Part shown: piece by piece, positions 37,621-45,666 of the stretch
Layout: every line of letters begins with the position of its first letter
How positions within the stretch are numbered: position 1 is the stretch's first letter
Origin: an uncultured Granulosicoccus sp.
GTDB taxonomy: Bacteria; Pseudomonadota; Gammaproteobacteria; Granulosicoccales; Granulosicoccaceae
Length of the DNA stretch: 64,000 nucleotides
NCBI GenBank assembly: GCA_947495035.1
Contig: CANLXI010000008.1
Coordinates: 62,001 to 126,000 of the forward strand
Direction: 5' to 3'
Position numbers and translations under genes: made by a program
Notes under the pieces: generated by a model
The model's input: only the letters and a program-made list of their open reading frames with translations
Databases searched by the model: none
Told to the model about the DNA's origin: nothing

Positions 37621-37736
37621 GGCTGCATACGGATTCGACGTCGCGCAAGCTTGCCGGAAGTGCCAACGACTGATCGAGAAACCACAAGGCGGCGATCCGA
37701 CAGCGACCAATGCGAGCCCGACCGGAAGGCCTGCCT

Positions 37737-39746
37737 TCAGCTGCGACGTACACGCCGGCGGCGCACCGGTCTGGCAGAACGGGCTTCCGGAAGCGTGACA
37801 AGCTTGCCAAGCTCCGGAAACGCGGCAGTCTTGTGGGGGAAAGCCATCGCTTCCACGAAATGCTGCTGAAAATCCGGTTCTACCGCGGTCTCCACCTTTT
37901 CGATACTGCGTACCACCTGCTCGATCTCGCCGCGTGCCTCCTTGTCCAGCAGGGCCATCAGCGCGCCGGTGCCTGCCGCATTACCCGCCGAACCGACCTG
38001 ATTCAGGTCGCAATCGGGGATCAGGCCCAGAATCATGGCGTATTTGACGTCGATATGGCTGCCGAAGGCGCCGGCGAGACGGATGCGTTCGACCCGTTCG
38101 ATGCCCAGACGGTCCATCAGCAATCGGATACCGGCATACAGGGCGGCCTTGGCCAGCTGAATCTGTCGAACGTCGTTCTGCGTGATCCTGACAGTGACAT
38201 CACCCGGCTGCTGGCCTTGATGCAGCAGATAGGAGAAGGTCCGCTCATTGGCCTGGATGCGCGGATTGCGTGCGGCCAGCTCACCGTTGATGACCCCGTC
38301 AGCGTCTATGATGCCGGCAAGAAACATTTCGGCAACCACCTCGATGATTCCCGATCCGCAGATGCCCGTGACTCCGACCGCGGCGGTCGCGCTGGCAAAA
38401 TCGGGGTCGTTTGACCAGGTATCGCTGCCGATGACGCTGAAGCGCGGTTCCAGTGTGAGAGGATCGATTCGCACGCGTTCAATGGCGCCGGGCGCCGCTC
38501 GTTGTCCCCCACTGATCTGTGCACCTTCGAAGGCAGGTCCGGTCGGGCTGGAGCAGGCGACCAGACGGTGCCGGTTTCCCAGCACGATCTCTGCATTGGT
38601 GCCAACATCGACCAATAGCGTCATGGCGTCAGCGGCCTGCGGTCTCTCGGACAGGACGACCCCGGCCGTATCGGCACCCACATGTCCCGCCACGCAGGGC
38701 AGCAGATAGGCCTTGGCCAGAGGATGAACGCGAATGCCCATCTCATCCGCGTTCAGTTGCATGGATTCATCGGTGGTCAGGGCGAAGGGCGCTCCACCCA
38801 ACTCGACCGGGTTGATACCCAACAGCAGGTGATGCATGACCGGATTGGCGACAAAACAGAGCTCCAGGATGTCATCGGGCAGGATGCCCGAGACCGTGGT
38901 CACAGCGCGCAGCAGGTCGTTGATGGCCGTGATGACGGCATCAGTCATCTCGGCATCGCCCCCCGGATTCATCATCACGTAGGACACCCGACTCATGAGG
39001 TCTTCACCAAACCGGATCTGCGGGTTCATGGCACCGTTGCTGGCCAGCACCCGACCACTGCTCAGATCGCACAGATGTGCTGCAATGGTGGTGGAGCCGA
39101 CATCGATGGCCACCCCGTAGACTGCATCCTTGAAGCCCGGCCATACGCCCAGTATGTCCCCCGAGTCGTGCACCGCCACGGTCACCTGCCAATTGCCCTT
39201 GCGCAGCGATTGCTGGAGTTCACGCAGTATGAACAGGCCGGCGTGTAGGCCGGTGAGTCCCCATTCGATGGTCAGAGCCTGCTTGAGGCGACGCAAGTCG
39301 CCGGATGGGTCGTGCATGTCGGGTTGCTGGACATCCACGACATACAGTTTGACGGCAGGATTGACCGTGATGTCGGCCCGATCCAGATCCTTGCGAATGA
39401 CCTGGCGGTGAACCTGACTGTCCGCCGGAATGTCGATGACCAGATTGCCCTGAATGGTTGCCTGACAGCCAAGCCGCCGCCCGTCAGCAAATTCGCCATT
39501 GATGCGCTGGTACCGGGCTTCGACGCGAGTGCTCTCGCTCAGGTGCTGCTGGCGCGACACGATATTGTGCTTGGAGAACTCGCCACTGGCGCACTGGACC
39601 TGACAACGGCCGCACAGACCTCGGCCACCACATACCGAATCCAGATCGACACCGAGTTCACGGGCGGCCTGCAGCACGCTTGTACCCAGCGGGAAGCTGC
39701 CACGCTTGCCACTGGGGGTGAACACGACCATGGCCTGGTCAATCAT
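37737..39746 (-). CDS. RACO/RamA-type corrinoid protein reductive activator (ASKHA/DUF4445)
   Basis: ATP-dependent reactivator that reduces inactive cob(II)alamin on the corrinoid protein. It has 669 residues. The N-terminal plant-ferredoxin-like domain has C39-x5-C45-x2-C48 (VCGGRGLCGRCQV) and a further Cys in RLGCQATIQG for a [2Fe-2S] cluster. A linker domain follows. The ASKHA ATPase fold starts at about 215 (GVAIDVGSTTIAAHLCDL), with LLVDVGTNAEIVLGN and GICGSGIIEVVAEM. The end is Arg-rich (RPVRRRRVRRS), beyond the folded region. It lies 35 bp after the pterin methyltransferase gene and is the last gene of the leftward C1 operon. Confidence 0.9.
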   Translation of the reverse strand: MIDQAMVVFTPSGKRGSFPLGTSVLQAARELGVDLDSVCGGRGLCGRCQVQCASGEFSKHNIVSRQQHLSESTRVEARYQRINGEFADGRRLGCQATIQGNLVIDIPADSQVHRQVIRKDLDRADITVNPAVKLYVVDVQQPDMHDPSGDLRRLKQALTIEWGLTGLHAGLFILRELQQSLRKGNWQVTVAVHDSGDILGVWPGFKDAVYGVAIDVGSTTIAAHLCDLSSGRVLASNGAMNPQIRFGEDLMSRVSYVMMNPGGDAEMTDAVITAINDLLRAVTTVSGILPDDILELCFVANPVMHHLLLGINPVELGGAPFALTTDESMQLNADEMGIRVHPLAKAYLLPCVAGHVGADTAGVVLSERPQAADAMTLLVDVGTNAEIVLGNRHRLVACSSPTGPAFEGAQISGGQRAAPGAIERVRIDPLTLEPRFSVIGSDTWSNDPDFASATAAVGVTGICGSGIIEVVAEMFLAGIIDADGVINGELAARNPRIQANERTFSYLLHQGQQPGDVTVRITQNDVRQIQLAKAALYAGIRLLMDRLGIERVERIRLAGAFGSHIDVKYAMILGLIPDCDLNQVGSAGNAAGTGALMALLDKEARGEIEQVVRSIEKVETAVEPDFQQHFVEAMAFPHKTAAFPELGKLVTLPEARSARPVRRRRVRRS

Positions 39747-39781
39747 TCAGCACTCCCGATTGCGCTTGCATGGATCATTGC

Positions 39782-40684
39782 TCAACTGCGACGACGCCGA
39801 GTGACGCGACGACCGCGAGCGCCGTCGGTACCGGCAACCGGTTCAGCGCGATACTTGCGAATCCAGGCAAGACAGTCCGGGTCATTGCCCATCAGCACAT
39901 CGGCTGCCATGACCGAGCGCATGACCTCTTCATGGCAGGGATTGGTGATGGCCGAGGTCATGCCGGCGCTGATGGCCATGGACAGGAACGCGCCATTGAT
40001 GCCGTTGCGCTCGGGCAGACCGAAGCTGATGTTGGAGGCCCCGCATGTGGTATTGCAACCCAGTTCCTTGCGGATTCTGCCGAGAATGTCGAAGACCTGA
40101 CGACCGGCAAAACGCATTGCACCGATGGGCATGACCAGTGGGTCGATGACCACGTCGGAAGCCGGAATGCCGAAATCACTGGCACGCTCGACGATCTTCT
40201 TCGCCACCTTGAAGCGTTCCTCGGGATCCTCCGAGATGCCGGTTTCATCATTGGATATGGCTACGACAGCGGCCTTGTAGCGTGCCACCAGTGGCAGTAC
40301 GCGTTCCAGGACTTCGTCCTCGCCGGTAACCGAATTGACCAGCGCCTTACCCTGGTAGACCGCCAGGCCGGCTTCCAGTGCCTCGATGATGGAGGAGTCG
40401 ATGGACAGTGGCACATCGGTGATCGATTGCACCAGAGTGATGGCCTGGGCCAGCAATGCCGGTTCGTCGGCCAGCGGAATGCCGGCATTGACATCCAGCA
40501 TCTGTGCGCCGGCTGCGACCTGCGCCATGGCATCGGCCTCCACCCGGCTGAAATCACCGGCTTTCATCTCCTCGGCCAGGATCTTGCGTCCGGTCGGATT
40601 GATGCGTTCCCCGATGATGGTGAACGGGTGGTCCGAACCGATGATGTGCTCGCGGTTGGCAGAACTGATGATGGTGTCGGTCAT
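39782..40684 (-). CDS. Methyltetrahydrofolate:corrinoid methyltransferase (pterin-binding, AcsE/MtgA-like), Arg-rich tail
   Basis: Transfers the methyl group between corrinoid protein and tetrahydrofolate. It has 300 residues with the dihydropteroate-synthase-like TIM barrel: FTIIGERINPTGRK (about 21-34), AGAQMLDVNAGIP, DVPLSIDSS, ALVNSVTGED, VVIDPLVMPIG, and CGASNISFGLPERNGINGAFLSMA. In the methylated-amine direction it forms methyl-THF, which MetF can oxidise. The barrel ends near 280; the rest is a tail terminating RGRRVTRRRRS. Its start overlaps the metF stop by 4 bp (ATGA). Confidence 0.9.
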   Translation of the reverse strand: MTDTIISSANREHIIGSDHPFTIIGERINPTGRKILAEEMKAGDFSRVEADAMAQVAAGAQMLDVNAGIPLADEPALLAQAITLVQSITDVPLSIDSSIIEALEAGLAVYQGKALVNSVTGEDEVLERVLPLVARYKAAVVAISNDETGISEDPEERFKVAKKIVERASDFGIPASDVVIDPLVMPIGAMRFAGRQVFDILGRIRKELGCNTTCGASNISFGLPERNGINGAFLSMAISAGMTSAITNPCHEEVMRSVMAADVLMGNDPDCLAWIRKYRAEPVAGTDGARGRRVTRRRRS

Positions 40685-41715
40685 TGCATGTTTTCCAAGT
40701 GTTGCTGGACGGTGGCATCACCGTCGTAGGCGCTGGGGTGCCAGGGTGTTCGGCCTTCGAGGATGCCGGCACGGGTGACGATGTCGGGGACGGCATGTTC
40801 CTGCCGGTACGCCATGATATGAACGCCATGTACCCCCTGCATTTCACGTATTTCCTGAATGAGGTCGACGCAGAGTTGCAGTCCTTCGGCCTTCTGGTTC
40901 TCGGCCCCCTTGAGTCGCTTGATGACGCTGTCCGGGATGTGCACGCCCGGCACATTGCTGCGAATCCACTCTGCCGAACGTGCCGAGGCCAGTGGTCCGA
41001 CTCCGATGATCAGAAAGACCTGCTCGTCCAGTCCCATGTCGCGAACCCGGCTCATGTACTGTTTCAGAGCGGGGATATCGAAGCAGTACTGGGTCTGCAC
41101 GAACTGCGCGCCAGCCGCGATCTTCTTGGCCAGACGCAAGGGACGCCAGTCGAACGGCGCCACGAAAGGGTTGGCCGCAGCACCCAGGAAGACATGCGGC
41201 GGATGATCCAGCTTGCGACCACTCTGAAAGGTTGCCTGATCGCGCATGGTGCGGGCGATCTCCAGCAGCGACATGCAGTCCAGGTCGAACACCGGCTTGG
41301 CTTCCGGGTGGTCACCCGTCTGCACCCCATCACCCGAGAGGCACAGCATGTTGCACACACCCATCGCCGCACCACCAAGAATATCGCCCTGAATCGCAAT
41401 GCGATTCTTGTCGCGACAGGAAATCTGCTGGATCAGGGCATAGCCAAGACGTGTCAGCAGGGCACAAACGGCCAGTGAGCCCATATGGCAATGAGCCCCA
41501 CTGCCGTCAGTGGCGTTGATGGCATCCACATAGCCATCGAAAACGGCGGCTCTTTCATATACCGCTGCGGGGTCGGCGCTGTCCGGTGGGGCCAGTTCGC
41601 TGGTGACGACAAAGTGGCCGGCCCGCAGCATGCGCTCCAGTCGGCCGGGAGAGCTGTGGCCGGGGAGCTGGGACAGTGGGTAACCGGGTACCGGCTCGTC
41701 TTCGAAGCAACTCAT
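40681..41715 (-). CDS. metF: Methylenetetrahydrofolate reductase
   Basis: Interconverts methyl-THF and methylene-THF; here probably in the oxidative direction. It has 344 residues from the ATG at 41715, which overlaps the previous gene's stop (ATGA). The open frame further upstream is a shadow of that gene. The MTHFR barrel has VVTSELAPPDSADP, CRDKNRIAIQGDILGG, GVCNMLCLSGDGVQTGDHPEAK, LGAAANPFVAPFDWRP, GAQFVQTQYCFD and IIGVGPLASARSAEW. It lacks the C-terminal Cys-rich module, which is encoded separately just upstream, as in MetF-MetV pairs of acetogens and methylotrophs. This is a pathway-specific copy; a biosynthetic metF may exist elsewhere. Confidence 0.88.
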   Translation of the reverse strand: MSCFEDEPVPGYPLSQLPGHSSPGRLERMLRAGHFVVTSELAPPDSADPAAVYERAAVFDGYVDAINATDGSGAHCHMGSLAVCALLTRLGYALIQQISCRDKNRIAIQGDILGGAAMGVCNMLCLSGDGVQTGDHPEAKPVFDLDCMSLLEIARTMRDQATFQSGRKLDHPPHVFLGAAANPFVAPFDWRPLRLAKKIAAGAQFVQTQYCFDIPALKQYMSRVRDMGLDEQVFLIIGVGPLASARSAEWIRSNVPGVHIPDSVIKRLKGAENQKAEGLQLCVDLIQEIREMQGVHGVHIMAYRQEHAVPDIVTRAGILEGRTPWHPSAYDGDATVQQHLENMQ

Positions 41716-42263
41716 GAGCTGCGGTCTCCATCCTGGTCGTCGACGTCGGTCGAGCCGCGCCTGCGCAGCAGTTGCGAGGTCTCGATCACCGCCTGCGATT
41801 TTTCCGGGGTAACCGGCGGGGTCGATTTCTCGCGCATGACTCGCAGCCACGAAGAACGCCCCTTGAGTCGGTGGTCCACGGCAAACTGTACCGTGGCAAT
41901 CTGCGCACCTTGCTGCATGCGCGCCGCTCCCTGCCAGCCTTCCACCCAGACGCAGCGCATCTCGGGTTTCACCTCACAGAAACCACCCTCGCGCACACCC
42001 CCGCAGGGGCCATTGCGGATGCTCTTGGGGCAATTCATCGGACAGGACATGCCGGTATTGCTCAGCACGCATTGCCCGCACATCTGACAATCGAACAAGG
42101 CGCCCTTGACCAGCTTTTCCACCGCCGCCACCGGCTTTTCCAGGCGTGAATGGTCGATGCGATTCGCGATCGGTGCGATGCTCAGCAAGCCGCGCTCCAC
42201 CCATTGGTAAGTGAGTTCCAGGGCGCGAGCGTGGCGCACCGACCAGCGTCTGAGCCAGTACAT
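41712..42263 (-). CDS. Methylenetetrahydrofolate reductase C-terminal-domain (MetV-like) Cys-rich protein
   Basis: 183 residues of the MTHFR_C family. A central Cys cluster, CQMCGQCVLSNTGMSCPMNC, is followed by NGPCGGVREGGFCEVKPEMRC with about eight cysteines, suited to zinc or an iron-sulfur cluster. N-terminal helices (MYWLRRWSVRHARALELTY) and a Lys/Arg-rich C-terminus flank it. In acetogens the homologous MetV forms a complex with MetF. Its coupling by a 4-bp overlap to metF and 6-bp gap to the Virulence_fact gene indicate one operon. Confidence 0.85.
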   Translation of the reverse strand: MYWLRRWSVRHARALELTYQWVERGLLSIAPIANRIDHSRLEKPVAAVEKLVKGALFDCQMCGQCVLSNTGMSCPMNCPKSIRNGPCGGVREGGFCEVKPEMRCVWVEGWQGAARMQQGAQIATVQFAVDHRLKGRSSWLRVMREKSTPPVTPEKSQAVIETSQLLRRRGSTDVDDQDGDRSS

Positions 42264-42269
42264 GGCGGC

Positions 42270-42653
42270 TCAGTTCCCGCTGCCGGATGACGGTGCATCG
42301 CTTGTGGCGCTGGTGGTCTGTTCCATCTGGCGGATCTCCTCCCGCGACTTGCCCAGATGGGCAGCCACTCCCTTGACCTTGGTCAGTGCTTCGAGTGTCT
42401 GCTCGTCGAACGAGGCCACCAATGCAGATGCCGCCGCGTCTGCCTCGCTCTGCAGGTCTGCACTGCAAGGGCTGCGCTCGCGGCGCCAGTCTTCCATGTA
42501 GGCGTCACTGGAGCCTTTGCCGGCACGCATGGCCGCACGGTCGATGGCTTCCTGGAAGCGGGCGGGCAACATCACTCTGGCACTCTTGCGGCCAGCCTTG
42601 GCGGTCACCTGGGAAGGAATGTCGCGCCAGTAGATCCTGATGAGTTCGGGCAT
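42270..42653 (-). CDS. Virulence_fact-family small protein
   Basis: 127 residues. The N-terminal domain (MPELIRIYWRDIPSQVTAKAG, VMLPARFQEAIDRAAMRAG, SDAYMEDWRRE) matches the short virulence-factor family. That family recurs in methylamine/betaine C1 gene clusters and has no assigned biochemical role. The C-terminal half is predicted helical (SEADAAASALVASFDEQTLE, LGKSREEIRQMEQ). It lies between DUF1638 and the MTHFR_C gene with gaps of 18 and 6 bp, so it is surely co-transcribed. The name reflects a historical label, not evidence for virulence. Confidence 0.8.
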   Translation of the reverse strand: MPELIRIYWRDIPSQVTAKAGRKSARVMLPARFQEAIDRAAMRAGKGSSDAYMEDWRRERSPCSADLQSEADAAASALVASFDEQTLEALTKVKGVAAHLGKSREEIRQMEQTTSATSDAPSSGSGN

Positions 42654-42671
42654 GGAGAGTCGTCTTCGCGT

Positions 42672-43280
42672 TTAGACAGCGGTGAGCCGGATGGTACGCA
42701 TGGCGTGCGCGAAAGGCTGCAATCCGGTGTGATGAATGACCAGCGGCAGACCGAGTGAGCAAGCCGCCTCGGTCGCTCTGGCTTCTCGATCCTTGTGCAT
42801 CGCATCCTGAGCCAGGTACAGGACACGCGTGTAGTGCTCGAAGTATTGCGTCAGCAACTCGGGATGGCGTTTGATACCCAGACCCTCGAGAATCAGCCGG
42901 TCGAAGTTGTCGACCAGATAGTCGGTCAGATAGAAGGTGCCGAGTTCCTCTTCAGCCATGGCATCGAACACCTCGGACCCGGCCAGAAAGCTGTAACAGT
43001 GATCCCCCGGTAGCCGGGCAATGTTGTAGCGCTCGAGCAGCCGGTCGAGCTGGCCACCGGTGCCACAGTCGCCGTAGGCCACCAGGATGCGTGAGTAGCG
43101 ATCCAGTGCCTCGTCGATTTTCCGCTGGATCGCGGGCACGATTTTCTGCGGGGTGTTGTGCCATTCCGCCGGCAGACACTGAATCTCGAACTGGTCGAAG
43201 CCATTGGCACGAGTGACTGCCACCAGCTCGTGAGCAATGGCGCCGCAGGCAATGATCAGCGTCTTGCGCGAATCGGCCAT
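42672..43280 (-). CDS. DUF1638 family protein of the C1 operon
   Basis: About 202 residues from the ATG at 43280 (MADSRKTLIIACGAIAHEL); an ATG at 43301 is an alternative, and the longer open frame overlaps the corrinoid protein gene. DUF1638 features are LIIACGAIAHELVAV, the central VAYGDCGTGGQLDRLLER, and LPGDHCYSFLAG, with conserved Cys and Asp residues that could bind metal or corrinoid. Members occur next to corrinoid methyltransferases, and roles in corrinoid protein maturation have been suggested but not proved as far as I know. It is the second gene of the leftward operon. Confidence 0.82.
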   Translation of the reverse strand: MADSRKTLIIACGAIAHELVAVTRANGFDQFEIQCLPAEWHNTPQKIVPAIQRKIDEALDRYSRILVAYGDCGTGGQLDRLLERYNIARLPGDHCYSFLAGSEVFDAMAEEELGTFYLTDYLVDNFDRLILEGLGIKRHPELLTQYFEHYTRVLYLAQDAMHKDREARATEAACSLGLPLVIHHTGLQPFAHAMRTIRLTAV

Positions 43281-43371
43281 GGTGCTGTCGGCCCTGTTCA
43301 TGTGTTTGCCGGATGCGTCGAACGTTCGCCATTCATCCGCGGGTTCCTCCGAGCGGCTGCGGCTGTCGGCC

Positions 43372-44082
43372 TCAGTGCGCCTGCCGACGCTGTGCCACCA
43401 GCGCCTTGGCTGTTTCCACGGCAATGGCGGCATCTCGACAGTAGGCATCGGCGCCAACGGCCTCACCGAACTCTTCGTTCAAGGGGGCACCACCGACCAG
43501 TACGATGAAATCGTCGCGCAGACCCTGCTCCTTGAGCGTATCGATGACCACCTTCATGTAGGGCATGGTGGTGGTGAGCAGGGCAGACATGCCCAGTATG
43601 TCGGGCTGATGCTCTTCCAGCGCCGCCAGGTAATTCTCCACCGGGTTGTTGATGCCGATATCGATGACTTCGAAGCCGGCCCCTTCGAGCATCATGCCCA
43701 CCAGGTTCTTGCCGATGTCGTGAATATCGCCCTTGACCGTGCCGATCACGACCTTGCCGATGGACTCGGCGCCGGTCTCGGCCAGCAAGGGGCGCAGTAT
43801 GCTCATGCCGCCTTTCATGGCATTGGCCGCCATCAGTACTTCGGGCACGAACAGGATGCCGTCACGAAAATCGATGCCGACGATACGCATGCCTTCCACC
43901 AGCGCTTCGTTGAGCACCTTGTCGGGCGTCCAGCCTCGTTCCAGCAGGATCTCGGTGCCTTCCATGATCTCTTCCCGGAGACCGTTGTACAGATCGTCGT
44001 GCATCTGCTCCACCAGCTCGTCATCATTGAGCTCGGCCAGAACGATGTCTTCTTCGTCGTCGAAATTGTCTGAATCTGCCAT
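43372..44082 (-). CDS. Methyltransferase cognate corrinoid protein (B12-binding)
   Basis: Carries the methyl group between the substrate methyltransferase and the pterin enzyme. It has 236 residues. An acidic N-terminus of about 20 residues precedes the helical cap (about 22-105, LYNGLREEIMEGTEILLERG, FVPEVLMAANAMKGG). The Rossmann-like B12 domain carries the axial ligand motif D119-x-H121-x2-G124 (GTVKGDIHDIGKN), with ILGMSALLTTTMPYM and VLVGGAPLNEEF downstream. It resembles MtgC/MttC/MtbC proteins. It heads the leftward operon, 180 bp downstream of the enoyl-CoA hydratase gene, so the operon promoter probably lies at 44083-44262. Confidence 0.93.
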   Translation of the reverse strand: MADSDNFDDEEDIVLAELNDDELVEQMHDDLYNGLREEIMEGTEILLERGWTPDKVLNEALVEGMRIVGIDFRDGILFVPEVLMAANAMKGGMSILRPLLAETGAESIGKVVIGTVKGDIHDIGKNLVGMMLEGAGFEVIDIGINNPVENYLAALEEHQPDILGMSALLTTTMPYMKVVIDTLKEQGLRDDFIVLVGGAPLNEEFGEAVGADAYCRDAAIAVETAKALVAQRRQAH

Positions 44083-44262
44083 GGTTAGCTACTCGACTGG
44101 TGATGTCTTCATGGTAACTAGGTGTATCGGCAGCCCGTCAGCTCTCAATGCCTCAGTGACGACTCATAACCGATCGATTCGCGACACTTTGCGTCTTTGC
44201 CGGCAGGTGCATGGAAGTCATTCGCTCGGCTCTGGCGTTATATCGCTGGAACCGAGTGGTTT

Positions 44263-45048
44263 TCAGCGTCCCTTGAAGTCAGGTTTGCGCTTGTTCAGGA
44301 ATGCCTCCACGCCTTCCCTGAAATCGTCGGTCTGGTTGGCGGCCTGCTGATAGTCGCCTTCCAGGTCCAGTTGCTCATCCAGGGTGCGTGTCTGTGACAG
44401 GCGTAGCAGTTGCTTGGTGTAGAACAGCCCGGTAGTCGCCTGACGTGACAGGCGCTGTGCCAGCTCGCTGGTGTCGTCCAGCAATTTCTCGTCATCCACG
44501 CAGCGCCAGATCATGCCCATGTGTTCTGCCTGTTCGGCCGACACCGGTTCGGCGGTCATGCACAGAGCGGTTGCCCTGGCCAGGCCGATCAATCGTGGCA
44601 GGGTCCACGTGCCTCCGCCATCGGGTACCAGGCCCAGGTGGCTGAAGGATTGAATGAAGCGGGCGGAACGCGCCGCCAGCACGATGTCGCAGGCCAGCGC
44701 CAGATTGGCTGCCGCCCCGGCAGCAACACCATTGACGCAGGCAAGGACCGGGATATGCAGGGTCGTCAGGCTGCGAATCAGCGGGTTGTATCTGGTCTTG
44801 ACGGTATCACCGACGGCCGAGAGGTCCAGGTCTGCCAGATCCTGTCCGGCGGAAAACCCGCGCCCGGCACCGGTGATGACCAGACAGCGGATATCCGGAG
44901 ATTGCCGGATGCGACCCAGCACATCCTGCAATTCAGCGTGCATGGCATCGGTGAAGGTATTGAGCTTGTCGGGTCTGCAGAGTGTCAGCCACAGGACTGC
45001 TTCTTCCTGACGCAATTCGATCGACTGGAAATCACCTTCGAGATTCAT
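44263..45048 (-). CDS. Enoyl-CoA hydratase/isomerase family protein (PaaG-like)
   Basis: Crotonase-fold enzyme, 261 residues. The oxyanion-hole segments are ITGAGRGFSAGQDLADL (about 59-75) and VNGVAAGAAANLALACDIVLA (about 105-125). SFSHLGLVPDGGGTWTLPRLIG is typical of the PaaG/PaaB branch, in which the second catalytic Glu is replaced (Asp in VPDGGGTW). The likely reaction is isomerisation or hydration of an acyl-CoA, such as the ring-epoxide of phenylacetyl-CoA, but no paa genes are nearby. It ends NKRKPDFKGR, typical for the family. Confidence 0.88.
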   Translation of the reverse strand: MNLEGDFQSIELRQEEAVLWLTLCRPDKLNTFTDAMHAELQDVLGRIRQSPDIRCLVITGAGRGFSAGQDLADLDLSAVGDTVKTRYNPLIRSLTTLHIPVLACVNGVAAGAAANLALACDIVLAARSARFIQSFSHLGLVPDGGGTWTLPRLIGLARATALCMTAEPVSAEQAEHMGMIWRCVDDEKLLDDTSELAQRLSRQATTGLFYTKQLLRLSQTRTLDEQLDLEGDYQQAANQTDDFREGVEAFLNKRKPDFKGR

Positions 45049-45146
45049 GAGGCTAGTGTCCGCTGGAAGTCAGATGGGGGGCTGTTCGACGCCGGGGATC
45101 AGCCCGCCTGTCGAGCGCCGGGTATGCGCTGGCAATCGCAGAAACG

Positions 45147-45422
45147 CTATTCGAAGCCCCTGGGCTTGGCTGAGCGAAACAGACTGGCAATCACCACCAG
45201 TATGAAGGCCCCGAACAGAGCTCTGATGAGGTAGTCGAAATTGCTGCTCAAGGCCGGTGCCTGGCCGATCAGGAAAGGGAAAAAGGCACCCAGTGCGGCA
45301 CCGATGATGCCCAGCAGCATGTTGACGATGAAAACCACACCGCGGCTGCGCAGCAAGACGCCGGCAATGGTGCCGAACACGATACCGATCAACAGTATCA
45401 GGACGATATTTTCAATGGGCAA
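45147..45422 (-). CDS. GlsB/YeaQ-like small membrane protein, TTG start
   Basis: 91 residues: (M)PIENIVLILLIGIVFGTIAG, then GVVFIVNMLLGIIGAALGAFF, and YLIRALFGAFILVVIASLF. There are three membrane segments with a Gly-rich middle, like transglycosylase-associated small proteins. No in-frame ATG exists before the first segment except at 45554, which would add an unlikely polar extension. A TTG at 45422 has GGAG 9 nt upstream and is the chosen start. Function unknown; family members are stress-linked. Confidence 0.65.
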   Translation of the reverse strand: MPIENIVLILLIGIVFGTIAGVLLRSRGVVFIVNMLLGIIGAALGAFFPFLIGQAPALSSNFDYLIRALFGAFILVVIASLFRSAKPRGFE

Positions 45423-45629
45423 GCTGAATGGCTCCGGTTTGTATCTGAATCGGATGGAAGACAGGCTTATACCATGAGTAGGTGGCAGCTCGAAAGTCAG
45501 AGCAGAACATGCGGATTCCCGTTCACCGCAAAACCCGGCGGGCTGCGCAACCATTCAAGGCAGTCAGGTTGTGGGATCCGACCCCGCTTCATCACACGTC
45601 ATCGGTTTGCTGGCACAGACGGTGCGATT

Positions 45630-45660
45630 GCTGACAGCGCGTCGAACACGCGCTGTCAGC
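45630..45660 (-). terminator. Strong hairpin after the NAD-GDH gene
   Basis: A perfect 12-bp stem (GCTGACAGCGCG / CGCGCTGTCAGC) with a 7-nt loop starts 6 bp beyond the stop codon of the glutamate dehydrogenase gene. No U-tract follows on the transcribed strand. Confidence 0.6.
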
Positions 45661-45666
45661 TCGTGA

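Noticed and set aside
41716..41850. N-terminal extension of metF containing RRRRPGW, resembling the Arg tails
   Set aside because: This stretch is an out-of-frame reading of the MTHFR_C gene 3' end; the coupled ATG at 41715 is the start, so it is not counted with the Arg-rich tails.
44083..44262. Cobalamin riboswitch or promoter upstream of the corrinoid operon
   Set aside because: No B12-box-like sequence or convincing -35/-10 pair was recognised; only a TATAAC hexamer on the reverse strand.
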